Notes: a model not told the origin generated them from the letters alone. A stretch of DNA of 64,000 nt from Panulirus ornatus (GCF_036320965.1 NC_092228.1:16691393-16755392); one strand, 5' to 3'. Counted from the first letter of the stretch, positions 25,629 through 37,019 are shown. Translations and numbers: made by a program.

Positions 25629-25635
25629 TTAAATA

Positions 25636-25677
<42 letters not shown>

Positions 25678-25692
25678 CGATGTACAAAGCAG

Positions 25693-25750
<58 letters not shown>
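25556..25750. repeat. Compound (TA)n, (GT)n, (CA)n microsatellites
   Basis: About 70 bp TA, then about 38 bp GT from 25639, then about 52 bp CA from 25698, separated by short linkers. The GT and CA tracts can pair with each other as a fold-back. Confidence 0.95.
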
Positions 25751-25752
<2 letters not shown>

Positions 25753-25994
25753 GTTCTTGTCATCTGTCAACATCGTAAGAGACATCAGTATAAGCGCCCT
25801 GGACAAATGCACTGGCCAGCATCATGACAATGAAGTGCTCCGGGTGGGTAAGAAAAAAATCTAAACCGGGTAATTCCAGTACGTCATCATCATCAAGGAC
25901 GCCTGCCATCATTACTCTCCCCCCCAACACCCACACACCCACACACACACACCCACACCTACACCTACACACACACACACACACACACACACAG

Positions 25995-26047
25995 ATGCCC
26001 TGGCTCAAGCCCCGCATCTACGAGTACCACAACAACGAGACCGGGAT
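25995..26047 (+). CDS. Candidate internal coding exon A, product unknown
   Basis: A 53-bp segment lies between an AG that ends a (CA)n tract (25993-25994) and a GTAAGC donor at 26048. In the frame starting at its first base it reads MPWLKPRIYEYHNNETG plus two bases. All 17 third codon positions are G or C, while first and second positions are near 45% and 35% GC, so the bias is periodic and not just local composition. I do not recognise the peptide. It enters in phase 0 and leaves in phase 2, matching the entry phase of exon B at 38748. The ATG is the first codon after the acceptor; whether it initiates is not known. The purine-free (CA)n is an unusual but workable acceptor context. Confidence 0.5.
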
Positions 26048-26298
26048 GTAAGCACAACCACGCCAGCAGCAACCTCCACAGGGCTCCTCCGCGACGGAAG
26101 TCATTCACGCGAACGCAAGGACACCTCATCCGTCTACAGCACCACAACACTTGAAACAGTTCCGAGCCATCAGCCCCGGGAGGGTAAACCCAGCGGTCTG
26201 GACGAGCAACGACCCTCCCTCCTTTCCCCTTGCCTCCCTCGGTTCCTCAACAATCACCGGCCCAGGCGAGACATGTCTCCTGGCGTCATCTTACTTCA

Positions 26299-26383
<85 letters not shown>
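26299..26383. repeat. (CT)n microsatellite
   Basis: About 84 bp of pure CT. Confidence 0.95.
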
Positions 26384-26386
<3 letters not shown>

Positions 26387-26842
26387 TACCAAGAGGCACC
26401 CAATACAACGGTTAAACAAAGCTAGATGGGAGGGAGTACCCGTACAAATGGGAACACCCGAGAGCTAATGGAGTGGTGAGCAGCGTGGTCAAATATGTGG
26501 GCCCGGATCCCTTAGGTCTGGACAAGATTACCAATGCCCATAGACGACCTGACTTACCAAACCCTGAATGATGTATGATTAGCATAAACATAACGATGGA
26601 AAAAAAGAAGAAAAAAAAATATGGGAACACGGTCCTCGCTGTTAGTTCTGGTCTCGGCCGCAGAGGGCGCTCGCTGTCTCTCCTGCGACGCCCCCAATCC
26701 TACAGTCCCCCCGACAAATGAGAGAGAGATGCAATAAGGACGATCTCCGATGGGAAGCAAAGAGGATCCTCGCACATCTATAATGCAGATATTCTGTATA
26801 ACACCTACACCACGTCTGGAGCCAATGGTGGGGTACATTACT

Positions 26843-26945
26843 ACACCCAGGGAGGATGGGGAGGAGGAGAATATGGGGGCGGAGGGGGTGGACAACACCC
26901 AGGGAGGATGGGGAGGAGGAGAATATGGGGGCGGTGGGGAGGGGG
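26843..26945 (+). repeat. ~50-bp tandem duplication
   Basis: ACACCCAGGGAGGATGGGGA followed by GGAGGAGAATATGGGGGCGG occurs twice in tandem. Confidence 0.9.
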
Positions 26946-27100
26946 TGAGGGGGTGAAGTTCCACCAAACATCTGAGGAGCGAGCAACCATACGCGACACG
27001 TGTCGACCAAGGGTCGGGAGGTGAGTTAGATTTTTACCGCCAGAGGGGAGGCTCCTCCATATATGAAACCCTAACCTCTCGCTACGAGGACAGACGTCAC

Positions 27101-27102
<2 letters not shown>

Positions 27103-27160
<58 letters not shown>
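27103..27160. repeat. (GT)n microsatellite
   Basis: About 55 bp of GT with one TATAT interruption at its left end. Confidence 0.95.
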
Positions 27161-27162
<2 letters not shown>

Positions 27163-27527
27163 GAGGGGAGGGGGAGTTTTACACTGGTGAGGCCCCCCCA
27201 TCACTTGAACATTCTTCAATACCTTACAGCTTCTTAAGCTTATGTACACCGCCAGCATTACCCATGTCTTCAGTCGATCCATGCCATTCACCCATACAAC
27301 TCATACTATAAAAAAAAATCTTCATTTCTTTTTTATAGTATGATATGATCTCTGGTTGCTCTATCCCTACATCTCACTACGAAGCTTTGATCACCTCACC
27401 CCTCACTCCTTTCTCTTCCAAGATGAGGTGGGGGGGGGGGGGGGGGGCGTTCAAAACCCCTTGTAACTCAGCTCTCTCAATTCTGGTACCATCTTCGCTG
27501 CCACTCCTCTGGGCCTCCCTCTATCAG

Positions 27528-27614
27528 CTCTTTGTGCTTCTTGGGGCGCGGTGGCCAAACTGGAGGAGCGTCCTCTGGTACTGGCCTTACGTAGAACATC
27601 AACAGCTTGCTTAA
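27528..27614 (+). CDS. Weak terminal-exon candidate, product unknown
   Basis: A strong pyrimidine tract (CCACTCCTCTGGGCCTCCCT) ends in CTATCAG at 27527. The following phase-0 frame reads LFVLLGARWPNWRSVLWYWP and ends YVEHQQLA before TAA at 27612. Third positions are about 76% GC over the first 21 codons. An internal donor (CTG|GTACTG near 27572) is an alternative end. The sequence is unusually Trp-rich and unrecognised, and a 28-codon frame can arise by chance. Confidence 0.2.
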   Translation, partial: LFVLLGARWPNWRSVLWYWPYVEHQQLA

Positions 27615-27649
27615 ACAACAGTCACTTATCCGTATGCTTCAAAGCTGTG

Positions 27650-28400
27650 TTCTGCACGAGGTGACGCGAACGCACGCTGTGTCGAGCGACGCGAGCGATT
27701 CGCGAGGCGGAGCACGCAGCAAATTATGCCAGCAAGACAAGCGACCATGTGTCGACGCAACGGCAGTGACTAATGCCTGAGAGGCATATGCAGCGTTACA
27801 TGTGAGGCAATGAACCGTATGCAGGACACGCAGTAATGCACACAAAACAAGCATTGAAATGCATACATGGAGGGAGGGAGTGTACGCACGGTACCTCTGT
27901 GCCCACGAGGCATGCAAGGAAGTACACAAGGTGTGCACTGATACACGAAGGGAATGCAGTAATGCATACAAGGCGGGCAGGAATGCAACCATTGCATGCG
28001 GGAATGCGCTAAAGGCATGCACTAATGCACAAAAGGCATGCAAGAAAGCATACAAGGAATGCGGGAATGCGTGCACAGGAGGCAGTAACGGCGAAAGACA
28101 AGCCGCACTGCGTGCAGTTAATGCAAAGGAACAGTGCATGCATGACAAGCAGCGAGCATGAAGACCCGAAACAGTGCTTTTATGACATGCAGTAAGTGCT
28201 CACGTAATTGCGAAAGTGCGAAAGTAAAAAAAAAAGAAGAAGAACTGTGACACAAGCAAAGATTGCAACATCGCGTGCAGATTTTCCTCGTGAGGGAAGT
28301 GGTCTACGTGCAAGGGGTCTGCAATGGTGCATGTGGGAGGACACGTCCCGCATGCCGCTGCGCGTGCAACAATGCGACCAAAGGCATGCAGATGATGATT
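27650..28400. repeat. Degenerate ~21-bp repeats built on GCATGC/AATGCA
   Basis: Dozens of imperfect copies of AAGGCATGCACTAATGCAC-like units at about 21-bp spacing. The hexamer GCATGC and its near matches recur throughout, which makes the stretch rich in short palindromes. Old and diverged. Confidence 0.6.
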
Positions 28401-28948
28401 TACTGAAGACCCGTACAGCCACGGGGTCGAGGATGGACGTGCGGGCGATGGGTCTAATATAGTCAATTATCTGGAGGAGGCCCAGAGTGACATGTGGGCC
28501 ACGTACTTACAAAACAAAAACAGATAATAACCGAGGAAAGGGATCATACAAATATACTCACAGTACGGGTGTACGGGCGTGGAGCTTTCGCTGACGTTGT
28601 GTGAGCCTCGGAATGTTGAACGGGGAGGAATTGGTCAGTATTTCATACAGGCCAAACACCCATACTTTATGTATGGTTATAAGGGTGATGTGTTAATGCT
28701 GTACACAACCCAGGGTGTGCTGAGCGAGACTACATTTCATTGCACCCATACTTGCCTTACAGCTCTGTAGGGGATGCGTCCATTGACGTCTTACACACCT
28801 TAAACCATCGAACAACTCACGGCACCATACAGATCATGCAACTACACTTACCGTATGACCGTATGGGCCAAGTATCGACGATTGCACTATGCACATGGGG
28901 CCGAGGGGCAAAGTCTCCCAAGATTGGTGGCGGGGATGATCGGTACCA

Positions 28949-28949
<1 letters not shown>

Positions 28950-28983
<34 letters not shown>
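28950..28983. repeat. (GT)n microsatellite
   Basis: About 32 bp of GT. Confidence 0.95.
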
Positions 28984-28985
<2 letters not shown>

Positions 28986-29258
28986 ACATGCCGTGGCCGG
29001 GCAGCAAGGTTCCCACGCCCCCGGGATCACCTCCCAGATGCTGCTGCGGCCCCGGCCGGCCAAACCCAGCTAAGCCAAGCCAGACCTCAGCACGTCCAGT
29101 CCACACCCACCCTCCTCCTCCTCCTCCTCCTCGCCCTCCTCCCTCACGCGACGGTCCGCTGCCGTTTTAGCGTGCGTTAAGCGGCCGACGACAAAAGCGG
29201 GAGGGAGGGAGGGAGGGAGGGAGGGAAAATTAACCCACAGGAGGGGAGTAATGGAGCC

Positions 29259-29318
29259 ATGGCGGGGCACGACAACCTGATGAAGGTGTCGGCTAATGCG
29301 CTTCCTCCAAGATTTCTC
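29259..29318 (+). CDS. Candidate first coding exon D, product unknown
   Basis: An ATG in a strong initiation context (GGAGCCATGGCG) opens a 20-codon frame, MAGHDNLMKVSANALPPRFL, ending exactly at a GTGAGT donor (29319). The first eleven codons all end in G or C, falling to 13 of 20 overall. The upstream 250 bp is CpG-rich with a (GGGA)n run at 29202-29225, compatible with a promoter-proximal 5' UTR. The segment leaves in phase 0, as exon E (30703) enters. I do not recognise the sequence. The frame also stays open a few codons upstream to an AG at 29240, so an internal exon is possible. Confidence 0.3.
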
Positions 29319-29329
29319 GTGAGTCGTAT

Positions 29330-29610
29330 TTAACAATTTCATATCAATTATATATTTGGCCAATGGCCGCCTCCTTCCAATCTAAAAATATAATCCCCCA
29401 CATAAATCCCCCGGCGATCAGGCCCGACACTTGGAGAGGGAGGCGGGGAGGTTAGTAGTAGAGCTTTTTGCGTAGGGGGTGAGGGAGGAGGGAGTAAGGG
29501 GCTAGGGGGTGTGTGTGTGGCCTTTTAAAAGCGTGCAATTGCTCGGTAAAAGATGAGCCAATTGGCCTCTCATTACCCACTGCATGGATTTTCCAGCAGT
29601 AGCTTACAAA
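29330..29610. promoter_or_regulatory. Conserved-element-like, AT-rich homeodomain/CCAAT-type sequence
   Basis: Unlike its repeat-rich surroundings this stretch is unique and dense in short motifs: GGCCAATGGCC near 29359-29369, GTGCAATTGCTC and GAGCCAATTGGCCTC around 29533-29560, and CTCATTACCC. It has the look of a conserved non-coding element. Function is inferred from motif density only. Confidence 0.2.
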
Positions 29611-29997
29611 GAGAGGGGGAGGAGGGCCTCTCTAACATTTGGGGAAGTCTGGTTACGGGCCAGTCGTGGTTACATGCTCCTTAACTGCCGCATCACAAGG
29701 CTATTAGACAGACCTTAACAAGGGTATCAGTGTGGGAGGCCAGTGAGACGGGTGTGTGGGAGGGGAGGGGAAGGGGGATGTGGGCGTGATCAGGGCTAGC
29801 TCCCCCTCCCTGCTAAACCCCCTTTACGAGCAAACACAATTTGTAGGTAATATGTTTTGGTAATAGCGGATCAAATTTGAGATTACAACGCTTCCTGAGG
29901 AGGTCTCAGACCCCGGTGCCTGGCGAGGCTAGACGCACACACAGGATAAATCCTGAGGGGTCTCCTCATCCTCCAGCAGGAGGAACCTCCCCTTACC

Positions 29998-30000
<3 letters not shown>

Positions 30001-30038
<38 letters not shown>

Positions 30039-30040
30039 TG
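30001..30040. repeat. Short compound (TA)n(CA)n
   Basis: About 20 bp TA followed by about 20 bp CA. Confidence 0.9.
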
Positions 30041-30702
30041 TATCAAGCTCCTTCGTAGTCCACGAGATTTCGTTAAGTAGTCACTGACTATTATGCTGCC
30101 ACCTGACATGGGAACAGTTGGAATAAAATTCAAGGTTTTGGCTCAACGCGAGTGTAGGAGGTTTCCCCCTCGTAGATCAACGGAGAGAAATACCCTTAAA
30201 TAACCTGGCTCAGCTCTTCCTTCAATTCCTAAAAACAAATTATAATGGAACTCATAAGTGCCTGTTTTTTCCTCTAAAGTATGGCACACGGGTACAGATT
30301 CCCTCTCGTTTTTTTTTTTTTTTCCGTACAAACACAAGACAATGAATAAAATTATAAGGCGCCCCACAATAATGCCCCCTCCCTCCCCAAATTCTTTCCG
30401 AGCGACGCGAAATTGGACACAAAAATAAATCAAGGATCTTCCCTCGAAAAATACACGAAGATATACGGAACGACCGACCTCCAGCCAGCGGTTCTTTCCT
30501 CAAGAGATGCGCCAAGAGGATGCAATAACTCACACCCAAGTGAGCAAGTCTCTCCTCGTGGGGGTGAGCGGCGAACCTCATCGCAACACTTGCATTCCAT
30601 ATCATGGCGGTGGAGTAGGGATGGGTGGGCGGGGGGTATGACACACTCCAGCACCAGCAGGCACAGGACACTCCTTGGGCCTGGAACGAGGGCCACCATT
30701 AG

Positions 30703-30780
30703 GGCCTGGATCGAGGCCACCCGCTGGAAAAGGACCGTCAGATCCACCAGATCCGGGACTCTGGCTCGCTCATCACGTCG
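30703..30780 (+). CDS. Candidate coding exon E, product unknown
   Basis: A 78-bp segment ends at a GTACGT donor (30781). In frame it reads GLDRGHPLEKDRQIHQIRDS followed by GSLITS; 21 of 26 codons end in G or C. The composition is charged and helix-like. The acceptor (CCACCATTAG at 30702) has a poor pyrimidine tract. The antisense frame here is also long and open, with 72% GC third positions, so strand is not certain. Entering and leaving in phase 0, it would follow exon D without a frame break. Confidence 0.3.
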
Positions 30781-31139
30781 GTACGTAGGACACGACGGTA
30801 CGTTCACGACTCCCTTGAACACGACTGGTACTACCCTCGGATATGATGACCCCCCCTTTTAAAGGTCAGGTCAAAAAGGACCAGGTCGTCGTAGCGTCGC
30901 GTGTTCAAGGGCAGCAGGTATCGTGTGTGCTCCCTCCCAAGGGTCACACGACACAGTGCTCCTCTTCTTCCCTAAACGTTAAAATGCCGATACTGATCCC
31001 ATACTAGGAGGAACTAGGAGGAAATGTCTCTTATGAAGACCTCCACTGCAAAAACGGTCTAAGGGTTTATATCGTGAGCCTCCCAACGCCTCACTTCTTC
31101 GCCGGCCACGCCCTTATTTCCGGCTGCCTAACCATACCC

Positions 31140-31690
31140 AGCGATGGTGGGCATCAACAGTATGTTCTGTGAGTGAGGAGCATCCTCCTCCTCCCCCACA
31201 CCGTCTGGCTGATGATGAAGACAAAGGCAGCTTTCCTCTTCGTGATGTTCCCGTTGCCGAGGCGGCTCGCAGCGAGCATAGCACAGGAGGAGGAGGAGGA
31301 GGAGGAGGACCCTCGTGCGCATGATGCTGCTGCTGCTGCTGCGGGCCGACTTCCTGAGCTCACGTCGCAAGGAGCCTCCCCCCGAAGGACGCCGTGATAA
31401 TAATGCATTATATATACATACATCAATAAAGACATCATCATCATCATCAGCCGGGGGCCCACTGGTGCCGCAACAAGCGACGCCACGACGAAGAGGCACC
31501 TCCTGGACAGCGCAAGGCACTACTGGCCTCCCTGACGTCTTTCCGAGACCCGTCCTTGAGCGCCCTAATCTGGCGTGGCGCCCTGAAGACCCCCCCTGTA
31601 ATCTCAGTGAAGCTCCTCGGACACCATCCGTTTACCAGAAGCCATCGCTCGCGACCGGCACCTACAGAGAGAGGTAGAGAGAGAGATAGA
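31140..31690. other. GC-rich unique region with competing coding-like frames
   Basis: Several segments look exon-like on both strands. A 27-bp + segment (31142-31168) lies between CCATACCCAG and GTGAGTGAGG. A minus frame begins MRTRVLLLLLLLLCYARC (signal-peptide-like, but its Leu run comes from a (CTC)n microsatellite). A + frame follows a (CAT)n-CAG acceptor at 31460. They exclude one another and none can be preferred. Confidence 0.3.
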
Positions 31691-32149
31691 GAGATAGATA
31701 GAGAACGAAAGATTCTGACTAAATCAGAGAAAAATCGTGATATCCGAGTCATAGGTGCATAATTTGACTCCTTATAGTGTGAAGAATGGCCGCCCAGCGT
31801 AACATTAGGCGGGGAAAAATTGCTAATGAAAGTCAACTCAAAGTACTGTTTAAAGTCAGCCGCCGGGCCCATCGCGGGTTGCACGCGTTGCAGCGCCGAG
31901 ATGCAGCACCATGGGAAAGGTGGATGGGGGGAGGGGGGGTAGGGAAAGGGGGTGGTGGCGAGCCAGCGGGCAGCTGGCTGGACAACAGGGGAGAAGGGGA
32001 GGAAACCACCGAGAGTCAGAGGGAGGGAAGGAGGGAGGAGGAAAATGAGAGACGCCAAGGGGACCCGGGTCTTTCAAGTACACAAGTCTACTGCAGGGCA
32101 GCGACTGACAGCACACCTAAGATGCTCAAACGTAAGGCCATCATAACCA

Positions 32150-33240
32150 AGGGTCGTACAGTCGTGCGCAGAGGGTTTACAAGTCCAACTCAAGGGCCGT
32201 AACGACGTGCTCAAGGGCAGCACCGTTGTGCCCAAGGGCTGGATCGTAGAGCTCAAGGGCTGTACCGTCGTGATGAAGGGTGGAGCCGTCGTGATCAAGG
32301 GTGGTACCGTCGTGATCAGGGGCGGCACCGTCGTGATCAAGGGCTGTACCGTCGTGATCAAGGGTGGTACCGTCGTGATCAAAGGTGGTACCGTTGTGAT
32401 CAAGGGCTGTACCGTCGTGATCAAGGGTGGTACCGTCGTGATCAAAGGAGGTACCGTCGTGATCAAGGGCGGCACCGTCGTGATCAAGGGCTGTACCGTC
32501 GTGATCAAGGGTGGTACCGTCGTGATCAAAGGTGGTACCGTTGTGATCAAGGGCTGTACCGTCGTGATCAAGGGCTGTACCGTCGTGATCAAGGGTGGTA
32601 CCGTCGTGATCAAGGGTGGTACCGTCGTGATCAAGGGTGGTACCGTCGTGATCAAGGGTGAAGCCGTCGTGATCAAGGGCTGTACCGTCGTGATCAAGGG
32701 CTGTACCGTCGTGATCAAGGGTGGTACCGTCTTGATCAGGGGTGGTACCGTCGTGCTCAAGGGCTGTACCGTCGTGATCAAGGGTGGTACCGTCTTGATC
32801 AAGGGTGGTACCGTCTTGATCAAGGGTGGTACCGTCTTGATCAGGGGTGGTACCGTCGTGATCAAGGGCTGTACCGTCGTGATCAAGGGTGGTACCGTCT
32901 TGATCAAGGGTGGTACCGTCTTGATCAAGGGTGGTACCGTCTTGATCAAGGGTGGTACCGTCTTGATCAAGGGTGGTACCGTCGTGATCAAGGGCTGTAC
33001 CGTCGTGATCAAGGGTGGTACCGTCTTGATCAAGGGTGGTACCGTCTTGATCAAGGGTGGTACCGTCTTGATCAAGGGTGGTACCGTCTTGATCAAGGGT
33101 GGTACCGTCTTGATCAAGGGTGGTACCGTCTTGATCAAGGGTGGTACCGTCTTGATCAGGGGTGGTACCGTCGTGATCAAGGGTGGTACCGTCGTGCTCA
33201 AGGGCTACATCGCGGTGCTTAAGGGTTATACTATCCTGCT
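32150..33240 (+). repeat. 21-bp minisatellite, best-preserved array of the family
   Basis: About 50 units containing GTGATCAAGGGTGGTACC. Two positions define sub-types: GTCGTGATC versus GTCTTGATC, and GGTGGTACC versus GGCTGTACC. The right half is dominated by the GTCTTGATC type, so sub-types are grouped in blocks. The unit joins the palindromes TGATCA and GGTACC. The frames of 360-384 codons on both strands are repeat translations. Confidence 0.95.
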
Positions 33241-33957
33241 TCAAAAAAAGTCGTGCCTTCTTGACCAAGGATCACACCACCAGGCTCAAGGTAGGTACGT
33301 TGCCCTCTTGTTGAACAGACCACTACCGTTGTGCTCTAGCGGGGGGTGTGTGTTTCCGTAACTCTGGGCCGAGGTTACCACCAAATACCCGCCAGAAGAC
33401 ATTCCCCAGCGGCACTTCCACTTCCCTAAAAGGGACGACACAACCTCACTTGTATCACGCCAAAATAAAGCCCGAACGAATCAGTGAAGTTCTTTGCGCA
33501 ACCTCAACCCCCGTCACACCCCAGATCGCAACGATCTCAAACGCAGGTCGACCTGACAATCACACGTAAGGGTTCAAGTCCTCCTCAAAAGGTCTCTTTC
33601 TCCCTTCCATAAAGGACTGAATTCCCCCACGACTTACTCTCTCCGTTACTCTGGCGTTACACCGGTCACCATTATAAACACATCTGTCTTCACAAAAACG
33701 ATAAGAGGCGAAGATATTCCCTCCTCCGTGAGTAACATGGAAACATACACCTTCAATTCGAGGCAGGATTCAATCACCATGATCCTGGATCCACAACTTC
33801 TTATCCTTTTCGTATTATCAGACGTTATCACCCAGCTGAATCTGATGCAAATAATTTTTTTTCTTCTCTCTCTCTCTCTCTTTCTCCAGCAGTTCGTCTG
33901 TAAAGTACTGGTTTTGCCGACTCGCATAAAACTGCACTTGGGATAAGCACCAGTGAG

Positions 33958-33958
<1 letters not shown>

Positions 33959-34015
<57 letters not shown>

Positions 34016-34016
34016 A
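33959..34016. repeat. (GT)n microsatellite
   Basis: About 57 bp of GT. Confidence 0.95.
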
Positions 34017-34149
34017 GAATACCCCCTTGGCACCCCTCCAAGACACGTCTTCACCCACTGTCTCAGACGTCAATTAATTTCTCCCCATTCCACTCATCCC
34101 ACCGCCCATCACACCAAGCTCACATTTTCCTCGTCCGCGTCTCAACTCA

Positions 34150-34262
<113 letters not shown>

Positions 34263-34821
34263 TCTCCCCCTACTCAACATCCCCCCCATCTCCAGCACCA
34301 GCCAGCGCATCCCCCCCCCCCCGGCCCAGGCCTCACCTGCCACAGGGGAGTGGAAGAGAATTCTCAAGGCCGTGGTCCCTCGCCGCAGCCCATCATCACT
34401 CAGACTTTATCATTTTGGCCCATCGCTTCGGCCTATCACCACGCCCCATCACCCGATCCTGACACAATGACCCCCTAGCCAGCCCATCACCCTTGGCACA
34501 CTGCCCCTACCCGTGCCCCCATCACATTCCCATCACCCCCTACCACACCCGGTCATCAACATCACCAAAAAATCCCATCATCATTACCCATCACCGTAAA
34601 CATCCCCATCATCACGGCCGCAGCCGCCTGCAGGCCGACCTCTGGCTCAGCCAGAAATCATGACTCCATGTACCAGTGCTGTGACCACACATTCTAATTT
34701 CCATTTTCCCTTCCATGCGCATGAGCGACTCCTCAAATCAAGCTAAGTGTATAACATACCAACACAATCATCAGCAGAAAGAGAGAAAGAGAGAGAGCAG
34801 GTAACGTCAGAAGCAGAAACC

Positions 34822-34823
<2 letters not shown>

Positions 34824-34892
<69 letters not shown>
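34824..34892. repeat. (TA)n tract forming the tail of a SINE-like element
   Basis: About 68 bp of TA at the 3' side of the left tRNA-like element. Confidence 0.9.
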
Positions 34893-34895
<3 letters not shown>

Positions 34896-35008
34896 GAACA
34901 AAGTGCATAGGAACGCGCACCTTCAAAGAACATACAAACCCCCAACAGCCAGGATCGAACCCGGGACCCCTGTGCAACAGGCGGGAGCGCTACCGCTAGG
35001 CTATGATC
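34893..35008 (-). mobile_element. tRNA-derived SINE-like element, left copy
   Basis: On the minus strand the tRNA-like head starts near 35008 (GATCATAGCCTAGCGGTAGC). It contains a near-consensus pol III B box GGTTCGATCCTGG after TCCCG, and continues as GTTGGGGGTTTGTATG, a ~40-bp body ending CACTTTGTTCGTG, then the (TA)n tail. An A-box-like TAGCGGTAGCGC lies about 40 bp before the B box. Head, body and simple-repeat tail are the usual SINE order. Isotype of the parental tRNA is unclear. Confidence 0.7.
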
Positions 35009-35088
35009 GGGATCACACCCTAGCGGTAGCGCTGCCGCCTGTTGCACAGAGGTCCCGGGTTCGATCCTGGCTGTTGGAGGTTTGTATG
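34931..35088. repeat. 158-bp near-perfect palindrome of two tRNA-like heads
   Basis: Arms 34931-35008 and 35011-35088 are reverse complements over 78 bp with five mismatches, separated by only two bases at GATC-GG-GATC. The two tRNA-like heads therefore point away from each other, head to head. Confidence 0.85.
35011..35088 (+). mobile_element. tRNA-derived SINE-like head, right copy
   Basis: Same head as the left copy, with B box GGTTCGATCC at 35058-35067 and an A-box-like element near 35020. After TTTGTATG it passes into a short ATATATACACAC tail, so this copy lacks the 40-bp body of the left one. Confidence 0.65.
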
Positions 35089-35241
35089 ATATATACACAC
35101 AGTAAAGGGAGAGAGTATCAGAGCTGCTCCCGAAGGGGACTCCTCGAACTAGGTCCTGCTGGGCGACACACACACACACGGACCACCTCGACCACACTGT
35201 GTTAACTGCAAGTTGCCTCTGCATCCTTGTGTATACGAGAG

Positions 35242-35244
35242 TGT

Positions 35245-35308
<64 letters not shown>

Positions 35309-35313
35309 ATGTA

Positions 35314-35367
<54 letters not shown>
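35242..35367. repeat. (GT)n(GTAT)n(GT)n compound microsatellite
   Basis: GT tract, eight GTAT units at about 35291-35320, then GT again. Confidence 0.95.
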
Positions 35368-35368
<1 letters not shown>

Positions 35369-35688
35369 ACCCCGCGGAGTCGTCTTCGACGCAGAGCGCG
35401 TTCGCTCTTGTATGTATTATCATACATCAATACAAATATTAATAACTGCTCCGTTAATGTTCGGAGCAGCTGTCGCAGATGCTTGTGAGGCAGATAAATG
35501 TCACCATGAAGGCCAGCGGAGCTCTGGGCAGGGGTCCCAGAGCGACGCCAGAGCCGACAACCTGTCGACAAAACGAGCAAACGTCCCCACCACACAAGAC
35601 AGAAAAACATCACAGCACGTATCATGCTCCGTTATGAATACTACCCTGACAGACAACCATATAAATTCCGGTGAGATGTATATGACGA

Positions 35689-35691
<3 letters not shown>

Positions 35692-35757
<66 letters not shown>
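35692..35757. repeat. (TA)n microsatellite
   Basis: About 66 bp of TA. Confidence 0.95.
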
Positions 35758-35970
35758 TTACACAATAAGCAACTCATTATGGGCGAACATGGTCTCCACT
35801 GGATGGAGACGGTTCATCTGCATTCTTCTATTCTCCTGTGTTTCTAATTCTTATATCTTTGATTTTCCCTTCGTCCTTCTTCCTGACCTTCCAGTTTTTG
35901 TCTCATATAACCAAGACCAACTGTATGGTCATAGAAAACAGTATATACAATTCTTCATTACAATATCTCC

Positions 35971-35973
<3 letters not shown>

Positions 35974-36031
<58 letters not shown>
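35974..36031. repeat. (TA)n microsatellite
   Basis: About 57 bp of TA. Confidence 0.95.
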
Positions 36032-36032
<1 letters not shown>

Positions 36033-36039
36033 GCTTCTT

Positions 36040-36590
36040 CTTGGTGTGCACACAACCCACTGTCATACTGTAGCATCATATACTTTCCAGGTAAAAATAA
36101 GGCTGAAGTAGATATAATACAAGGCAATAAACCTCCCTCATCACAAATATACTGCACGTATGAATTGCCCCACACATCAGGCTTCCTCAAAAGCTTGCTT
36201 CATTATCACCCTTTCTTTCCAAAGTCGTTATATACCATCCTGGAACACCAGAGGAATACATTCACAAAGATAATACTCAATCTCAGGCGTTGAATAAAGG
36301 AACCATTCGTTAGTGGAACACTTGAAGACAACTGCTTCGTTTTACTGTCAGGGAAAAGGACAGTTTTGTTTTTTAACCTCAAAATGTACATATGAATAAA
36401 ACCGATGGAAAAAACCATTCTCCAATGATGTATCAGTAAAACGATGTCCTCATACGTTTATGTAACAGTAACTCTTTTGTTGTGGTCCTGGGCACCAGAA
36501 GGGATTTCTCCACGGGGTTGGAATTCCAGCTCTACATAGGAGCAGTACTCAAGACTTCAACGTACAATTTCAACTCTCTGAGCTACAATG
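36040..36590. other. AT-rich unique sequence, no supported gene
   Basis: Single-copy-looking, no splice-flanked segment with coding bias. Confidence 0.5.

Positions 36591-36593
<3 letters not shown>

Positions 36594-36656
<63 letters not shown>
36594..36656. repeat. (CT)n microsatellite
   Basis: About 62 bp of CT. Confidence 0.95.
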
Positions 36657-36659
<3 letters not shown>

Positions 36660-36716
36660 GCAGTTGCCCCCAACCTCTCAAATGACCTGCAAGTTATGAC
36701 TGGACCGACCTAGGGA

Positions 36717-37019
36717 CTAGTCCAGTCGACTGGAAACGTTAACGGTGTCTGGAATGACTGTTGACGTACCATTCGAGTAACAGTACCACACCTTCGGAGT
36801 CCCAGAGCGGCACGGAGACGACGACGACCCCAGAGCGCCAAAGGGCTTCCAGGTCACCGTCGGCCGGAAACGCGCTTCAAGCCTTAGGTCTTCATAACCT
36901 ACCCCGACAGGTTGCGGCAAGGCTCCGTACCTCACGGTAGAAGAAATGTCGCGTATGGCTACTGAAGCTACAGAACGGAATGCACCAAAAAGCGTGCATG
37001 AATATGGGGATGAGCCTCA
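36717..37019 (-). other. 100-codon open frame, unrecognised
   Basis: A minus-strand frame open from about 37019 to the TAG at 36717 includes YEDLRLEARFRPTVTWKPFG. There is no ATG near its start and no clear splice sites. Moderate GC at third positions. Possibly a fragment of something older; chance is equally likely. Confidence 0.2.

Noticed and set aside
31140..31320. Signal peptide MRTRVLLLLLLLLCYARC on the minus strand
   Set aside because: The Leu run is a (CTC)n microsatellite, the donor is weak and the + strand offers a competing exon-like segment.
32177..33361. 360-384 codon frames on both strands with GGTVVIKG-like or DGTTLDQ-like repeats
   Set aside because: They are translations of the 21-bp satellite. 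The same length is open in several frames on both strands, and codon sub-types follow the DNA repeat, not a protein constraint.
33348..33569. Two overlapping + strand frames after the 21-bp array
   Set aside because: Both look equally protein-like, neither has third-position bias or good splice sites.
35011..35088. Functional tRNA gene
   Set aside because: The head lacks a clean cloverleaf acceptor stem and anticodon arm and is followed by SINE body or tail sequence, so it is a tRNA-derived repeat.
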